Origin: Synechococcus sp. CBW1004
GTDB taxonomy: Bacteria > Cyanobacteriota > Cyanobacteriia > PCC-6307 > Cyanobiaceae
Length of the DNA: 64,000 bases
Direction of reading: 5' to 3'
Assembly (NCBI RefSeq): GCF_015840715.1
Contig: NZ_CP060397.1
Span: forward strand, 868,001 to 932,000
Part shown: positions 51,009-60,083 of the stretch, in pieces
Layout of the letters: each line of letters begins with the position of its first letter
Position numbering within the stretch: the first letter of the stretch is position 1
The notes under the pieces: model-generated
Told to the model about the DNA's origin: nothing
Seen by the model: only the letters and a program-made list of their open reading frames with translations
Database searches by the model: none
Program-made: the position numbers and the translations under genes

Positions 51009-54000
51009 ATGGAAGCACCTGCCCTGTTCCACCCCGGCGGTTTCCAGCGATCAGCGTCAGCCCTCGGCTCCAGCCTCGCCACCGCAATGGATCGGTGGCT
51101 GCCGTGCTGCCGATGGCGTTGCCGCTTCACCCTGCTGGTGTTTGCGCCCTCGGCCGCCGTGCTGCTGCTGGCCGCCAGCTGGCTGGCACACAATGCGCGC
51201 CAGCAGGTTCTGACGGCCTTGAAACTGCATCAAACCCACGCCATCGCGCTGGCGAACCAGTCCCTCAAAGACAGGCTGGCTCAGGCCGAGGGCGACCTCG
51301 ACATGCTGACGGCGCGGCCGGAGCTGCAGCGCTGGCTGGCCGAACCCAGCCCTGCCAACCGCGCCGCCCTGGCCCAGCTCACGGGCGTGGTGGCCGAGGC
51401 CAGCGGCCACTACGACCAGATCCGCTGGCTGGATGCCGCCGGTCGGGAGCAGGTGCGCATCAACTGGCGCGGCGGCCGCGCCACACCCCTGGCTGCTGAC
51501 GCCCTGCATGACAAAAGCCGCCGTTATTACGTCATTGCCGCCAAGCAGCTGGCGCCGGGGAGCACCTACATCTCACCGCTGGATCTCAACGTCGAAAACG
51601 GGCGCATCGAAACGCCAGAGAAACCGGTGCTGCGGCTGCTCCGCCCGATCGCGCCGGATCCCGCCAACCCGCAGCGGCTCATCACCCTGGTGCTGAACCT
51701 GCTGGGCCAGCCGCTGCTGGAGAGCTTCTCCGCCGTGGGCACCGAAGCTGACAGCACCCTGCTGCTGCTCAACCGCAGGGGCTTCGCGCTCTACAGCCCT
51801 GACGGCAAGGCGGACTGGGGCTTCATGACGGGCAAGCCCGCCGCCTTCCCGCGCCGCGATCCGGCGGCCTGGCGGCTGATCCAGGCACAGACCAACGGCC
51901 AGCAGCTCCTGGCCAGCGGCCTGTGGACCTGGCAGTCCCTGCATCCGTTTCAGACCAACCTCTTCACCAGCGAACACGACGGCAGCGATCTGCGGCCGTT
52001 TGACACCAGGCCGCGCTGGATCGCCGTCAGCCACATCAGCGCAGCGCAGCTGGCGCAACGGCAATGGGCCGTCACCCAGCCGATTGCCATCAGCACCGCA
52101 CTGGGCCTGGCCGCCCTGGCGGGATTCAGCGCCTGGGTTGGCCGCAGGCTAGAGCGGGGCCACCAGGCCGACAGTCGGCTCGCCCTGGTGGCCCAGAACG
52201 CGGCGAATGTGATCTACGCCGCCGATGCCCAAGGCCGCCTCATCTGGGTGTCGGATTCCACCCAGACGCAGCTGGCGCTCGACCCCAGCACCCTGCTGGG
52301 CCGTCCCCTCGCTGCCCTGCTCCTGGAAGACGACCGCCCCCTGGCCGAACAGGCCCAGGCGCAGCTCAGCCAGGGCCAGACGGCCACCTTCCAGGGCCGT
52401 ATCCTCGATGGCGCTGGCGTTGAGCACTGGCTGGAGATCAGCAGCCGCTCGGCGGTGGCCGCCGATTGCAGCCTCCAGCAGGCGGGCGCCTGGCGCCTGA
52501 TCGATATCGAGCACCAGCAGCAGCAAGCGCTGGACCAGGCCCAGCAGCACATGGCTGCCGTCACAGCGAATGCCCCGGTCGGCATGGTGCTCACCACCGC
52601 CGACGGCCGGTTTGTGGAGGTCAACCCAGCCTTCTGCGCCATGCTCGGCCTCAACCGCCAGCAGCTGCTGGCCTCCACCTGGCAGAAGATCACCTACCCA
52701 GCCGATCTGGACGACGATCTGGCCCTGGTGCAGCAGATCCTCAAGGGCGAGCGCAACACCTACCGCCGCCGCAAGCGCTTTCTCCATGCCGACGGCCATG
52801 TGATCTGCGGGGACCTCTCGGTGGCCACCCTCCGCCGGGATGACAGCGTGGTGGAGTCGTTCATCGCCCAGGTGATCGACATCAGCCGCAGCGTCAAGAC
52901 CGAGCAACAGCTCAGGCAGGCCAGGGAGCACTACCGGCTGCTGGCGGAAAACGCCGCCGATGTGGTGCTCAAGTGCGACCACCGGCACCAGCTCAGCTGG
53001 ATTTCACCCTCGGCGGCCGAGCTGTTCGGCAGCAGCACCGACAGCATCCTCAACAGCGCCCTGCCGGACTGGCTGCATCCGGACGACCGGCAGGCCTTCC
53101 AGGACTACCACCAGCGCCTGGCGCGTCAGCTCGCTCCCACCGCCAACGGAGCGGGCCAGCTGCTGCGCCTGCGCACCGGCGGCGGCAGCGACCGCTGGGT
53201 GGCGCTGCGGATGCAGCTGCTGCGCGATCGCGGCCACGCCATCCAGGGTGCCGTGATCAGCCTGCGCGATGTGCACGAGATGACCATCGCCCGCCAGCAG
53301 CTCGACAGCCAGCGCCTCTTCCTGCGCGCCACGCTCGACTCGCTCCTGGATCCGCAGCTCACCCTCGATCCGCTGCGCAACGAGAACGGGCGGATCGTCG
53401 ACTTCCTCCTGGCCGACGGCAACAGCGCCAGCTACGCCTTCCTGGGCCAACCGGCCAGCCGCCTGTTGGGCCGCACGATCACCAGCATCTTCCCGGGGGT
53501 CGCCAAGCAGGGCCTGCTCGATTGCTACCGCAACGTGATGGACTCCGGCGAACCGCTGCTGCTCACCGATTTCGTCTACACCGACCAGGAAGTGCTGGAC
53601 CGCGACCTCGTGGTTGATCTCAGCGCCGTGCGGGCAGCCGACAGCCTCTCGCTCACCTGGCGTGATGTCAGCGAGCGCTACAGCAAGGCGCAGGCCCTGG
53701 CCGCCTCAGAAGAGCGCTACCGCCTGCTGACCGATAACGCCATCAGGCTGATCGTGCGCATCCGGGACAACCGCCTGATCTGGCTCAGCAACAACGCCCA
53801 ATCCATCCTCGGGGCGCCGCCTGAACAGTGGATCGGCCGGAGCGTGCAGGAGCTCCTCCATCCCGATGATCTGGCGCTCACCCTCAGCGCCCAGACCGCC
53901 CTGCAGCAGGGCGGAGCGATCGAGCGTCAGGGCCGGCTGCTCACCGCCGATGGCACCTACCACTGGTTCTCCATCGCCGCCAAGCCCTTCCTCGATGCCC

Positions 54001-54623
54001 ATGGCACACCCGATGGCTTCCAAGTGTCGCTGTGCAACATCGATCAGGAGGTAGCCGCCGCAGCCGAACTCGATTACCGCGCCAGCCACGATCTGCTCAC
54101 CGGACTGCTCAACCGCAATTCCATCCTGGAGCGCCTGGAGGCCCTGCTGGCTGATCCCGATCCGCGCGCCGGCAGCACCGGCGTGCTGTTCATCGATGTC
54201 GATAAGTTCAAGCAGGTGAACGACACCTGCGGCCATGCCGCCGGTGATGCCGCGCTCATCACCCTGGCCGATCGCATTCGCCACTGCCTGCGCCAGAACG
54301 ATCTGGCCGGCCGCATGGGCGGTGATGAACTGCTGGTTGTGTTCCAGGGCCTCCATGCCCGCGAGCAGGCCACCGCCATTGCCGAGAAACTCCGGGCCGC
54401 TGGCTGCCAGCCCATCCCCCACAACGGTGGCAACCTTGAGGTCAGCCTCAGCATCGGCGTCGCCATCGCCAACCCAGGCGAAACCGTCGACACCCTCATC
54501 GCCCGCGCCGATGCCGCCATGTACTCCGCCAAGCAAGGCGGCCGCAATCAGGTGATCACCATCGACACCGACATCGATCCCAACAGCCAGCTCCAGCAGA
54601 ACCACTCACGGGAGGCGGCCTGA
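51009..54623 (+). CDS. Multi-PAS diguanylate cyclase with extracytoplasmic sensor
   Basis: 1204 residues. An N-terminal membrane helix (about 40-60) and an extracytoplasmic Cache-like region (to about 355) end in a second helix (LGLAALAGFSAWVG). PAS repeats follow from about 385 (NVIYAADAQGRLIWVSDS), with others near 515, 650, 770 and 905. The GGDEF domain (about 1020-1190) has HDLLTGLLNRNS, the catalytic GGDEL and an RQND inhibitory site in the RxxD position, so feedback by c-di-GMP is likely. No EAL domain. It makes c-di-GMP in response to an unknown signal. Confidence 0.9.
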   Translation: MEAPALFHPGGFQRSASALGSSLATAMDRWLPCCRWRCRFTLLVFAPSAAVLLLAASWLAHNARQQVLTALKLHQTHAIALANQSLKDRLAQAEGDLDMLTARPELQRWLAEPSPANRAALAQLTGVVAEASGHYDQIRWLDAAGREQVRINWRGGRATPLAADALHDKSRRYYVIAAKQLAPGSTYISPLDLNVENGRIETPEKPVLRLLRPIAPDPANPQRLITLVLNLLGQPLLESFSAVGTEADSTLLLLNRRGFALYSPDGKADWGFMTGKPAAFPRRDPAAWRLIQAQTNGQQLLASGLWTWQSLHPFQTNLFTSEHDGSDLRPFDTRPRWIAVSHISAAQLAQRQWAVTQPIAISTALGLAALAGFSAWVGRRLERGHQADSRLALVAQNAANVIYAADAQGRLIWVSDSTQTQLALDPSTLLGRPLAALLLEDDRPLAEQAQAQLSQGQTATFQGRILDGAGVEHWLEISSRSAVAADCSLQQAGAWRLIDIEHQQQQALDQAQQHMAAVTANAPVGMVLTTADGRFVEVNPAFCAMLGLNRQQLLASTWQKITYPADLDDDLALVQQILKGERNTYRRRKRFLHADGHVICGDLSVATLRRDDSVVESFIAQVIDISRSVKTEQQLRQAREHYRLLAENAADVVLKCDHRHQLSWISPSAAELFGSSTDSILNSALPDWLHPDDRQAFQDYHQRLARQLAPTANGAGQLLRLRTGGGSDRWVALRMQLLRDRGHAIQGAVISLRDVHEMTIARQQLDSQRLFLRATLDSLLDPQLTLDPLRNENGRIVDFLLADGNSASYAFLGQPASRLLGRTITSIFPGVAKQGLLDCYRNVMDSGEPLLLTDFVYTDQEVLDRDLVVDLSAVRAADSLSLTWRDVSERYSKAQALAASEERYRLLTDNAIRLIVRIRDNRLIWLSNNAQSILGAPPEQWIGRSVQELLHPDDLALTLSAQTALQQGGAIERQGRLLTADGTYHWFSIAAKPFLDAHGTPDGFQVSLCNIDQEVAAAAELDYRASHDLLTGLLNRNSILERLEALLADPDPRAGSTGVLFIDVDKFKQVNDTCGHAAGDAALITLADRIRHCLRQNDLAGRMGGDELLVVFQGLHAREQATAIAEKLRAAGCQPIPHNGGNLEVSLSIGVAIANPGETVDTLIARADAAMYSAKQGGRNQVITIDTDIDPNSQLQQNHSREAA

Positions 54624-54799
54624 GGCGGCTGCAGCAGGTGCCCGCCAGCCAGCACCAGAACGCTTGAGTACCCATCGCCGTTGGGCCACAAGGCGCTCTT
54701 CCAGCTCCACCGGAAGGTGGACCCGCACTGACAAACCCGGCACCTGAGTCAGCACGCCGTTGAGCCGTCTGCGACAGCAGGACCTGGTGCGCTGATCCG

Positions 54800-55015
54800 T
54801 CAAGGCCGCTGGGCGGTGTCGATCAGCAGGTTCTGCAGCAACTCTGTGCTGCTGATCAGCAGGTGAGCCATCCAGATGCTCGTCAGCCTCGGCTCCGCCA
54901 TTCGATCGCCCCGGCACTGGCCGATGGCCTGCTTGATCTCAGCCAGCTCCCGGTCGATGTTGCGCACCATCGCCTCGGTGGTCTCGCGGGGCGTGGGGCG
55001 GGGAGGTGTCTGCAT
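54800..55015 (-). CDS. Hypothetical protein
   Basis: 71 residues. After a Pro/Thr-rich start it forms two helices (EAMVRNIDRELAEIKQAIGQ, LTSIWMAHLLISSTELLQNL). It is divergent from the small genes that follow. No recognised family. Confidence 0.45.
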   Translation of the reverse strand: MQTPPRPTPRETTEAMVRNIDRELAEIKQAIGQCRGDRMAEPRLTSIWMAHLLISSTELLQNLLIDTAQRP

Positions 55016-55036
55016 GAGTTGCGCCCTGGCGGGTCT

Positions 55037-55342
55037 TCAGCCGAACCGGTAGTGCTTGCGCATAGGGGCGTGCACATCCCAGGTGCAGCTCAGGCCCTGC
55101 TCGAACACCACCAGATCACCGGCTCCGAACCGGACCGGCTTACCGCCCTCCGGGGTGACGGTGACATCACCCTCCAGCAGCAGGCAGGTCTCATGCTCGT
55201 CGTAGGTCCAGGGGAAGGTGCTGACCCCACAGCCCCAGGTCGGCCAGCTCGTCACGCCCAGGCTCTGCAGCTCCGCCGGATCCGGGTTGGACGTGACCGT
55301 GATGCCGGCTGCCATGGCTTTCTGCGTGAGGACCGGGGGCAT
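55037..55342 (-). CDS. Cupin protein (DUF861/EutQ-like)
   Basis: 101 residues from the ATG at 55342; the ATG at 55315 would give a 92-residue version beginning MAAGITVTSNPD. SWPTWGCGVSTFPWTYDEHE, TCLLLEGDVTVTPEG, PVRFGAGDLVVFEQGLSCTW and MRKHYRFG cover the whole single-cupin fold. Such small cupins are common in cyanobacteria and have no assigned reaction. Confidence 0.88.
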   Translation of the reverse strand: MPPVLTQKAMAAGITVTSNPDPAELQSLGVTSWPTWGCGVSTFPWTYDEHETCLLLEGDVTVTPEGGKPVRFGAGDLVVFEQGLSCTWDVHAPMRKHYRFG

Positions 55343-55443
55343 TGTCGGCGGCAGCCAGGTAATAGGCGGTGAGCACAGCGTCGCACCGAGAGGTGCGCTT
55401 GCAACTCCTCCGGGGCGTTCCTCCACGACAGCCGCGATGGGTC

Positions 55444-55905
55444 ATGGCCACTGCCACCTCTGCTCCTCCTCCCGCCACCAGCACTGCCGCCGCCTCCAGC
55501 GGCCAGGGCGCTGACGACAACTACGCACCCGCCGGCCAGAACGCCGATGGGAGAACTGATCCCCAGGGCGACACCACCTCAGGCGAATCGGCAGCGCCGC
55601 CGGCAACGGCAGCCGCCGCTGCCGCTGATCCCGGAGCCGACGACAGCCGCTCCTCCGATCCGCTCAAGGCCGAACGCCGCAAGAACAACCAGCTGGAAAA
55701 GGAGATCCGCACCCTTCGCCAGCAGCTGAACCGCTTCTCGGAGATCAACCCCGAGGTGCCCCGTGACCCTCCGACTGCTGCACCTGTTCTTCTCACCCTT
55801 CAAAGCCATGAATGCTCTGCTCGATCGCATCGTCGCCGTGATCGCCGACTTCCAGTCACGCGAGGCGGACCTGCGCCAGCAACTGGCCGATGCCCTGGAG
55901 GATGA
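55444..55905 (+). CDS. Phage scaffold-like hypothetical protein, end uncertain
   Basis: The first 60 residues are Ala/Pro/Ser/Gly/Asp low complexity. They are followed by a coiled coil (LKAERRKNNQLEKEIRTLRQ then QLNRFSEINPEVPRD) like the N-terminus of phage head scaffolding proteins. After about 55765 the frame becomes Arg-rich, so the gene is probably truncated or shifted there, and the next frame takes over. Confidence 0.45.
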   Translation: MATATSAPPPATSTAAASSGQGADDNYAPAGQNADGRTDPQGDTTSGESAAPPATAAAAAADPGADDSRSSDPLKAERRKNNQLEKEIRTLRQQLNRFSEINPEVPRDPPTAAPVLLTLQSHECSARSHRRRDRRLPVTRGGPAPATGRCPGG

Positions 55906-56239
55906 CGCCGCGGACGCTGCTGCCATCGATGCGGCTCGCCGCGATGCCCTGGCTGCGATGGAACGCGCCGCCACGGCTGAGGCGCTGATGGCCCAGCTGC
56001 AGGCCAGCGCCGATGACGCCACCAGCCAGCTCACCGCCATCGACGCCTTCATCGATCCGTTCGTGCCGGCCCTCACCGAGGTTCAGGTCGCCGCAGATGA
56101 CGAGGCCACAGCCGTCACTGAGCCGGATGCCGCCCCTTCTGAGGCGACGACTGTTGAGGTTGTCGCAGGCGACAACTCTGGTGCCCATGATGCTGCCCCT
56201 GAGCCGGACACCGATTCCGACGAACCCGCAGCGGCCTGA
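55808..56239 (+). CDS. Acidic coiled-coil protein, phage-like context
   Basis: About 143 residues from the ATG at 55808. MNALLDRIVAVIADFQSREA, DLRQQLADALEDDAADAAAI and AMERAATAEALMAQLQASAD form long helices, and the last third is Asp/Glu/Ala/Pro-rich. Seven bases separate it from the next gene. A GTTGTCGCAGGCGACAAC palindrome lies within its 3' end (56159-56176). Function unknown. Confidence 0.5.
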   Translation: MNALLDRIVAVIADFQSREADLRQQLADALEDDAADAAAIDAARRDALAAMERAATAEALMAQLQASADDATSQLTAIDAFIDPFVPALTEVQVAADDEATAVTEPDAAPSEATTVEVVAGDNSGAHDAAPEPDTDSDEPAAA

Positions 56240-56244
56240 TCGCC

Positions 56245-56608
56245 ATGCCGCGCCGGAGCAAGGACTTCTACCGCGGCATCTCCTTCCAGCCGCCCGCTGC
56301 CGTCGCGGCTGCTGCCCGTCGCGCCCTCGAACGGCGCGCCCAGCAGCCGCCTTCTCAGCGGGGTTATGACGCCGGTGGGCCTGGCCCGGGCCCGCCAGCT
56401 CGCCAATCGCCAGGAGCTCGCACCGCAGACGATTGATCGGATGGTGAGCTACTTCGCTCGCCATGCTGTCGACAAGCAGGGCTCCACCTGGAGCACCTAC
56501 GGCAAGGGCCGCCAGGCCTGGGATGGCTGGGGCGGCGACCCCGGCCTGCGCTGGGCCCGCTCCATCGCCCGCCGGATGGATGTCGCCGAGAAGCGCGGCA
56601 GACGCTGA
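56245..56608 (+). pseudogene. Phage-associated hypothetical protein with frameshift
   Basis: MPRRSKDFYRGISFQPPAAV and AAAARRALERRAQQPPSQRG read in one frame. MTPVGLARARQLANRQELAP, DRMVSYFARHAVDKQG and GWGGDPGLRWARSIARRM read in the next from 56366. In phage and prophage proteins these two parts are usually continuous, so I infer one gene with a shift near 56360. Alternatively there are two overlapping genes. Confidence 0.55.
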
Positions 56609-56615
56609 ACGGTCC

Positions 56616-56987
56616 TCAGGCCGGATCGCGATCGATCACCAGCAGCAGGCCGCCGATGATCGCCAGGTTCTTCAGCAGCTGAATCCGCTGCATGGTGTCG
56701 GCCACATCGCTATGGAAGATCAGCGTCGTCGGCACCAGGAACAGCAGCAGCAGGATCGCCCCCAGCCGTGCCTTCCAGCCGCTGATCACCAGAGCGGAGC
56801 CCACCGCCATCAGCGCCATCGCCGCCACCAGCAGCAGCGGCGCCAGCGGCAGGCCCTTGGCGGCGATCACGCCGGCCACGGCGCCAAAGCCCGTCAGCTT
56901 GCCGATCACGGCATTCACGAACACCAGGCACAGCAGCACCCGGGCGATCCGGTTCAGCAGGGAGGGTCTACGGGTCTGCTCGGTCAT
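56616..56987 (-). CDS. DoxX family membrane protein
   Basis: 123 residues with four helices. RIARVLLCLVFVNAVIGKLT, the GLPLAPLLLVAAMALMAVGS helix and LLLLFLVPTTLIFHSDV are typical of DoxX/YkgB-like proteins of the cytoplasmic membrane, of unclear role in redox or quinone homeostasis. Convergent with the phage-like genes. Confidence 0.85.
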   Translation of the reverse strand: MTEQTRRPSLLNRIARVLLCLVFVNAVIGKLTGFGAVAGVIAAKGLPLAPLLLVAAMALMAVGSALVISGWKARLGAILLLLFLVPTTLIFHSDVADTMQRIQLLKNLAIIGGLLLVIDRDPA

Positions 56988-57108
56988 GGCGCTGCTGCAT
57001 CTGGCGGCATTGTGCGCACCACTCGACTCGGGTGGCGTGCCGCAGGGAAGGCCCCTGCAAGCCGCTGACCCGCCGGGGCCTGTGCCAGGGGCCCGGAGGC
57101 CCCCAGCC

Positions 57109-57414
57109 TCAGAGCACCGCCACGGTGCCCAGGCGCCTGGCCTGCAGCTTGCGAGCCAGCTGATGCGCCAGCTGCGCCGGAATGAAGCGGGGCTTCTTCA
57201 CCGGCACGCCACGGCGGCCATAGAAGACCACATGGCGCTCGGCATCATGCGTCTTGATGCCACCGGGATAGACATAGACCGCCAGCTGGCGGATCTCGCA
57301 GCGGGGAGAGGAGGAGGCCATCACGAAGGAGGCGAGGGACACCCGCGTCAGGCCTCGGCTGTAGCGACCCGGCCGAACCTGACGAAAACTGCCCGTCCAT
57401 CGGCTTGCAGACAT
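57109..57414 (-). CDS. Hypothetical protein
   Basis: 101 residues from the ATG at 57414 (MSASRWTGSFRQVRPGRYSR). It has a beta-rich middle (CEIRQLAVYVYPGGIKTHDA, ERHVVFYGRRGVPVKKP) and a C-terminal helix (QLAHQLARKLQARRLG). I see no known family. An upstream extension of the frame has no coding character. Confidence 0.55.
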   Translation of the reverse strand: MSASRWTGSFRQVRPGRYSRGLTRVSLASFVMASSSPRCEIRQLAVYVYPGGIKTHDAERHVVFYGRRGVPVKKPRFIPAQLAHQLARKLQARRLGTVAVL

Positions 57415-57881
57415 TGGGTACGGTCCGTGGCGAGACAGCTGGGGCAGCGGGCCTTCCTCCCTCCCCTCGCCGACCGTGTTGGCTACCGGGCCCCGCCAGT
57501 GCTGCACCTATCCGCCAGCAGGCTCTGTGTCTCCGGTGGATCAGCTGTGGTGATCTGCCGCGCCGTGGTGGTCGTCGGCCATTCGCTGGCCCGTTTCCCC
57601 GCTGAGTGGCGCTGTCTGGCCATGGCGGCTGCGACCAGCAAGAAGGCGAGGCACCAGCATGAGCCCCGCCTGGCGCCTGCCCTCAGAAGGGCAGCAGTGC
57701 CTCAAGCGCCGGATCAACGGACATGGCCGGCGCAGCTGCCCGCTGCTCAAACAGCACCTGGGCCGCCAGCTCAGCCAGCCGTGGCCAGCGCTCACCGCAG
57801 AACACCAGATCTTCCAGGAGCTGGCAGGAGATCTGGTGGCAATGTCCGCAGAGATCCAAGCCGCGGAAAACTGCGCATCAA
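57415..57881. other. No convincing gene
   Basis: Open frames on both strands are short and Arg/Ser-rich. The stretch holds the upstream region of the 57.1-kb gene and the 3' flank of the MazF-like gene. No promoter or RNA motif was recognised. Confidence 0.3.
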
Positions 57882-58202
57882 TCAGACTTCAGGGCAGACG
57901 ATTTCTCTCAGGATCTCCACACAGGTGGCACGGAGATCCGGTGGCAGGGAACCGATGCGACGCCTGACCAGAGGCATCGCCACAGACGTCATCCGAATCA
58001 GGCGACACCGGGAGGACACCTTCAGTCCGCTCTGGCTGAACTGGGGGTGATCAGCCGGGATATCCAGCTCATCCCTGTGGGCTGCTCCTGCAACCTTTGA
58101 GCTGATGAAGGCAAGGAGAACATCCTGATGGCGGTCACTCAGGCAGATCACCATCGCCGGGCAGGGGTTGACGTTGGGCCCATCCGTGAAGGGAAACGCC
58201 AC
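57882..58202 (-). CDS. MazF/PemK-like toxin, start codon unclear
   Basis: About 106 residues. VALVAFPFTDG-type start region (here EIVLVAFPFTDGPNVNPCPA), VLLAFISSKVAG, LKVSSRCRLIRMTSVAMPLV and a final helix match the MazF-like mRNA interferase fold. No ATG precedes the conserved EIVLVAFPF block: an ATA occupies a likely start position about 6 codons before it, leaving only GTG at 58202, which would clip the first strand. It may be silenced or use a rare start. Confidence 0.65.
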   Translation of the reverse strand: MAFPFTDGPNVNPCPAMVICLSDRHQDVLLAFISSKVAGAAHRDELDIPADHPQFSQSGLKVSSRCRLIRMTSVAMPLVRRRIGSLPPDLRATCVEILREIVCPEV

Positions 58203-58447
58203 CAGGACGATTTCAGAGCGAGCCTGTATGAGCCCGCCGCGACCGGCTCGCCGTCACTGAAGCTGTAGAGATCAGGCTCCAAGGCAAGGTCATCGAACGC
58301 ATGACCAGCCTGCGCGATCTGTGCCAGCTCATCGCTGCCGAGCTCGCCGCAGTCCTGCCCCAGCTGCTCCAGCAGCCAGCGGCGATCAGCGTCGGGGAGG
58401 CTCCGGATGACCTCCAGGAGGTTCCTGGTGAGTTGCGGGTTGGTCAT
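58148..58447 (-). CDS. Probable antitoxin of the MazF-like protein
   Basis: About 70 conserved-looking residues from the ATG at 58447 (LTRNLLEVIRSLPDADRRWL, LGSDELAQIAQAGHAFDDLA, DLYSFSDGEPV). As read it runs on past GEPV into the toxin region to 58148, giving 99 residues. Helical, acidic, directly upstream of and overlapping the toxin, as expected for an antitoxin. Confidence 0.55.
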   Translation of the reverse strand: MTNPQLTRNLLEVIRSLPDADRRWLLEQLGQDCGELGSDELAQIAQAGHAFDDLALEPDLYSFSDGEPVAAGSYRLALKSSWWRFPSRMGPTSTPARRW

Positions 58448-58574
58448 GGATCGAGGCTATCGCCGTCCGCCATGCTCAGGATCGGCACTGGCCGGAGCGG
58501 AGTCGAGGCGTTGGGTCTCCAGGTCTCCTTCCCAGCAGAGGCACCCCCGAAAAGCCCGGATCTCGCCTTGCTGC

Positions 58575-58985
58575 TCAAGCTGGGGCAGCGTGGGCAAGCT
58601 CAAAGCCACCTGTCTCATCTTGCTGTGGGCACCCGATGCTTGCATTGTCTGAGCCAGTAGGCGGCCGCGATGGCTCAGGCATGTCCCGACGTTTCGTCCT
58701 ACGAACGATAGTGGCTGCCCATGAGCCGGCAGCCGCAAGCGTCAGCAGACATTGTGTAAGACCCGATACAGGGACAATCACCACACCGTAGTTTTCAGGA
58801 TCGAGATTCGCGGCGACAGGACAAAGATCGCCCGATTGCAGGTTTGCCTCGAGTCTGTTCTTGGTGAGACCAACCTTCAGGTGCAAGGGGAAGATGACAT
58901 ACTCCGGAATTGCTGTGATCATCTGTTTGATCCCGTACGTGCCGCTCACGATCCTGCGAGCCACTCCAGACAGATCGCCGGGCAT
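58575..58985 (-). CDS. Hypothetical protein, weak
   Basis: 136 residues from the ATG at 58985. It contains TYGIKQMITAIPEYVIFPLH, NLDPENYGVVIVPVSGLTQC and LLTLAAAGSWAATIV, the last resembling a membrane helix. The C-terminal part is polar and disordered. No family. The longer open frame upstream is not protein-like. Kept because composition is better than in alternative frames. Confidence 0.3.
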   Translation of the reverse strand: MPGDLSGVARRIVSGTYGIKQMITAIPEYVIFPLHLKVGLTKNRLEANLQSGDLCPVAANLDPENYGVVIVPVSGLTQCLLTLAAAGSWAATIVRRTKRRDMPEPSRPPTGSDNASIGCPQQDETGGFELAHAAPA

Positions 58986-59249
58986 TGATTCTTCCGACCG
59001 AATGCTCGACTGAGAGCAGCTAGCCGCAGATCTTTGCCATGTCGACAACCGCGTGGTCTGCATGGAGAAGCATTCGTGGTCCAGAGGAGCGCCGAGGCTT
59101 CTCAACAACCAAGTGCCACCCACCGTCCCATTTCTCAGCAGCACTGCCCCGGCAGCGCCAGGATGCCTGCAGGCATGTAGACGACGTGGCGGCGAGCACC
59201 ATCACTCTTTGATTACCTTGCAGAGGCTGAGCCGATGTTCGGAGGAGCC

Positions 59250-60083
59250 ATGCCAGACCAGACCACGCCTCTTGGAAGACCATCCCATGTGGTCGTCGTC
59301 GGAGCTGGATGGGCTGGCTGGGGAGCCGCCAAGGCACTCTGTGAAGCCGGACTTCGTGTCACCTTGATTGATGGAGGGCCTGATCCAACAGGTCGTCAAC
59401 CAAGCACAACCAAGAGCGGCAAGCCTTTCGAGGCAGGCACGAGAGGGTTCTGGAAAGACTATCCCAACATCAATGCTCTCACCGATGAACTCGGCATTGG
59501 GGATGTCTTCACGGACTTCACGACGAGTGCATTCTGGTCGCCCGATGGGTTGGAGGCAACAGCGCCCGTCTTTGGAGATGCGCCCCAATGGCCAAGTCCC
59601 CTTGGTCAGATGGTAGCAACCATCACGAACTTCACACGACTACCCATTCAGGACCGGCTCAGCATTGCTGGACTTCTTTATGCGATGCTTGACCTCAACC
59701 GCAGTGAAAAGACGTTCCAGCAGTACGACGATCTCGATGCGCAATCACTCTTTGTTAGGCTCGGCATCAGTGAGCGGCTCATCAATGAGTTCTTGCGCCC
59801 CACCCTGCTGGTTGGCTTGTTCAAGCCGCCCGAGGAGCTTTCGGCTGCGGTTACCATGGAGCTTCTCTATTACTACGCCCTGGCCCATCAAGACTCATTT
59901 GATGTCCGGTGGATCAAGTCGAAAAGTATCGCCGAACATCTGTTTGCTCCGCTCAGTCGAAGGCTGATCTCCTGCCATCATCTGCAGGTCCTGGGCGGAA
60001 CGTTGGTCACACGGGTGAATTTGGCGTCTCGCTTAAGAGTTTGCGGAAAACCGTCAGAAACGCCGCGTTCCTCCCTCGCGTGA
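59250..60083 (+). pseudogene. FAD-dependent oxidoreductase (amine-oxidase/desaturase-like), 3' truncated by IS5
   Basis: The ATG at 59250 has GGAGGA 4 bases upstream. The dinucleotide motif VVVVGAGWAGWGAAKALCEA and the following ARF-type GFWKDYPNINAL region place it near carotenoid desaturase and amine-oxidase-like flavoproteins common in cyanobacteria. Native sequence ends at about 60032, where the IS5 begins (TTAAGAG); the last 17 residues and the stop are IS-derived. The C-terminal FAD and substrate region is lost, so it is inactive. Confidence 0.75.

Noticed and set aside
47444-56608. A complete prophage
   Set aside because: Only a portal-like gene and a few small phage-like genes are present, with Hli, cyclase and cupin genes between them and no terminase, capsid or lysis genes.
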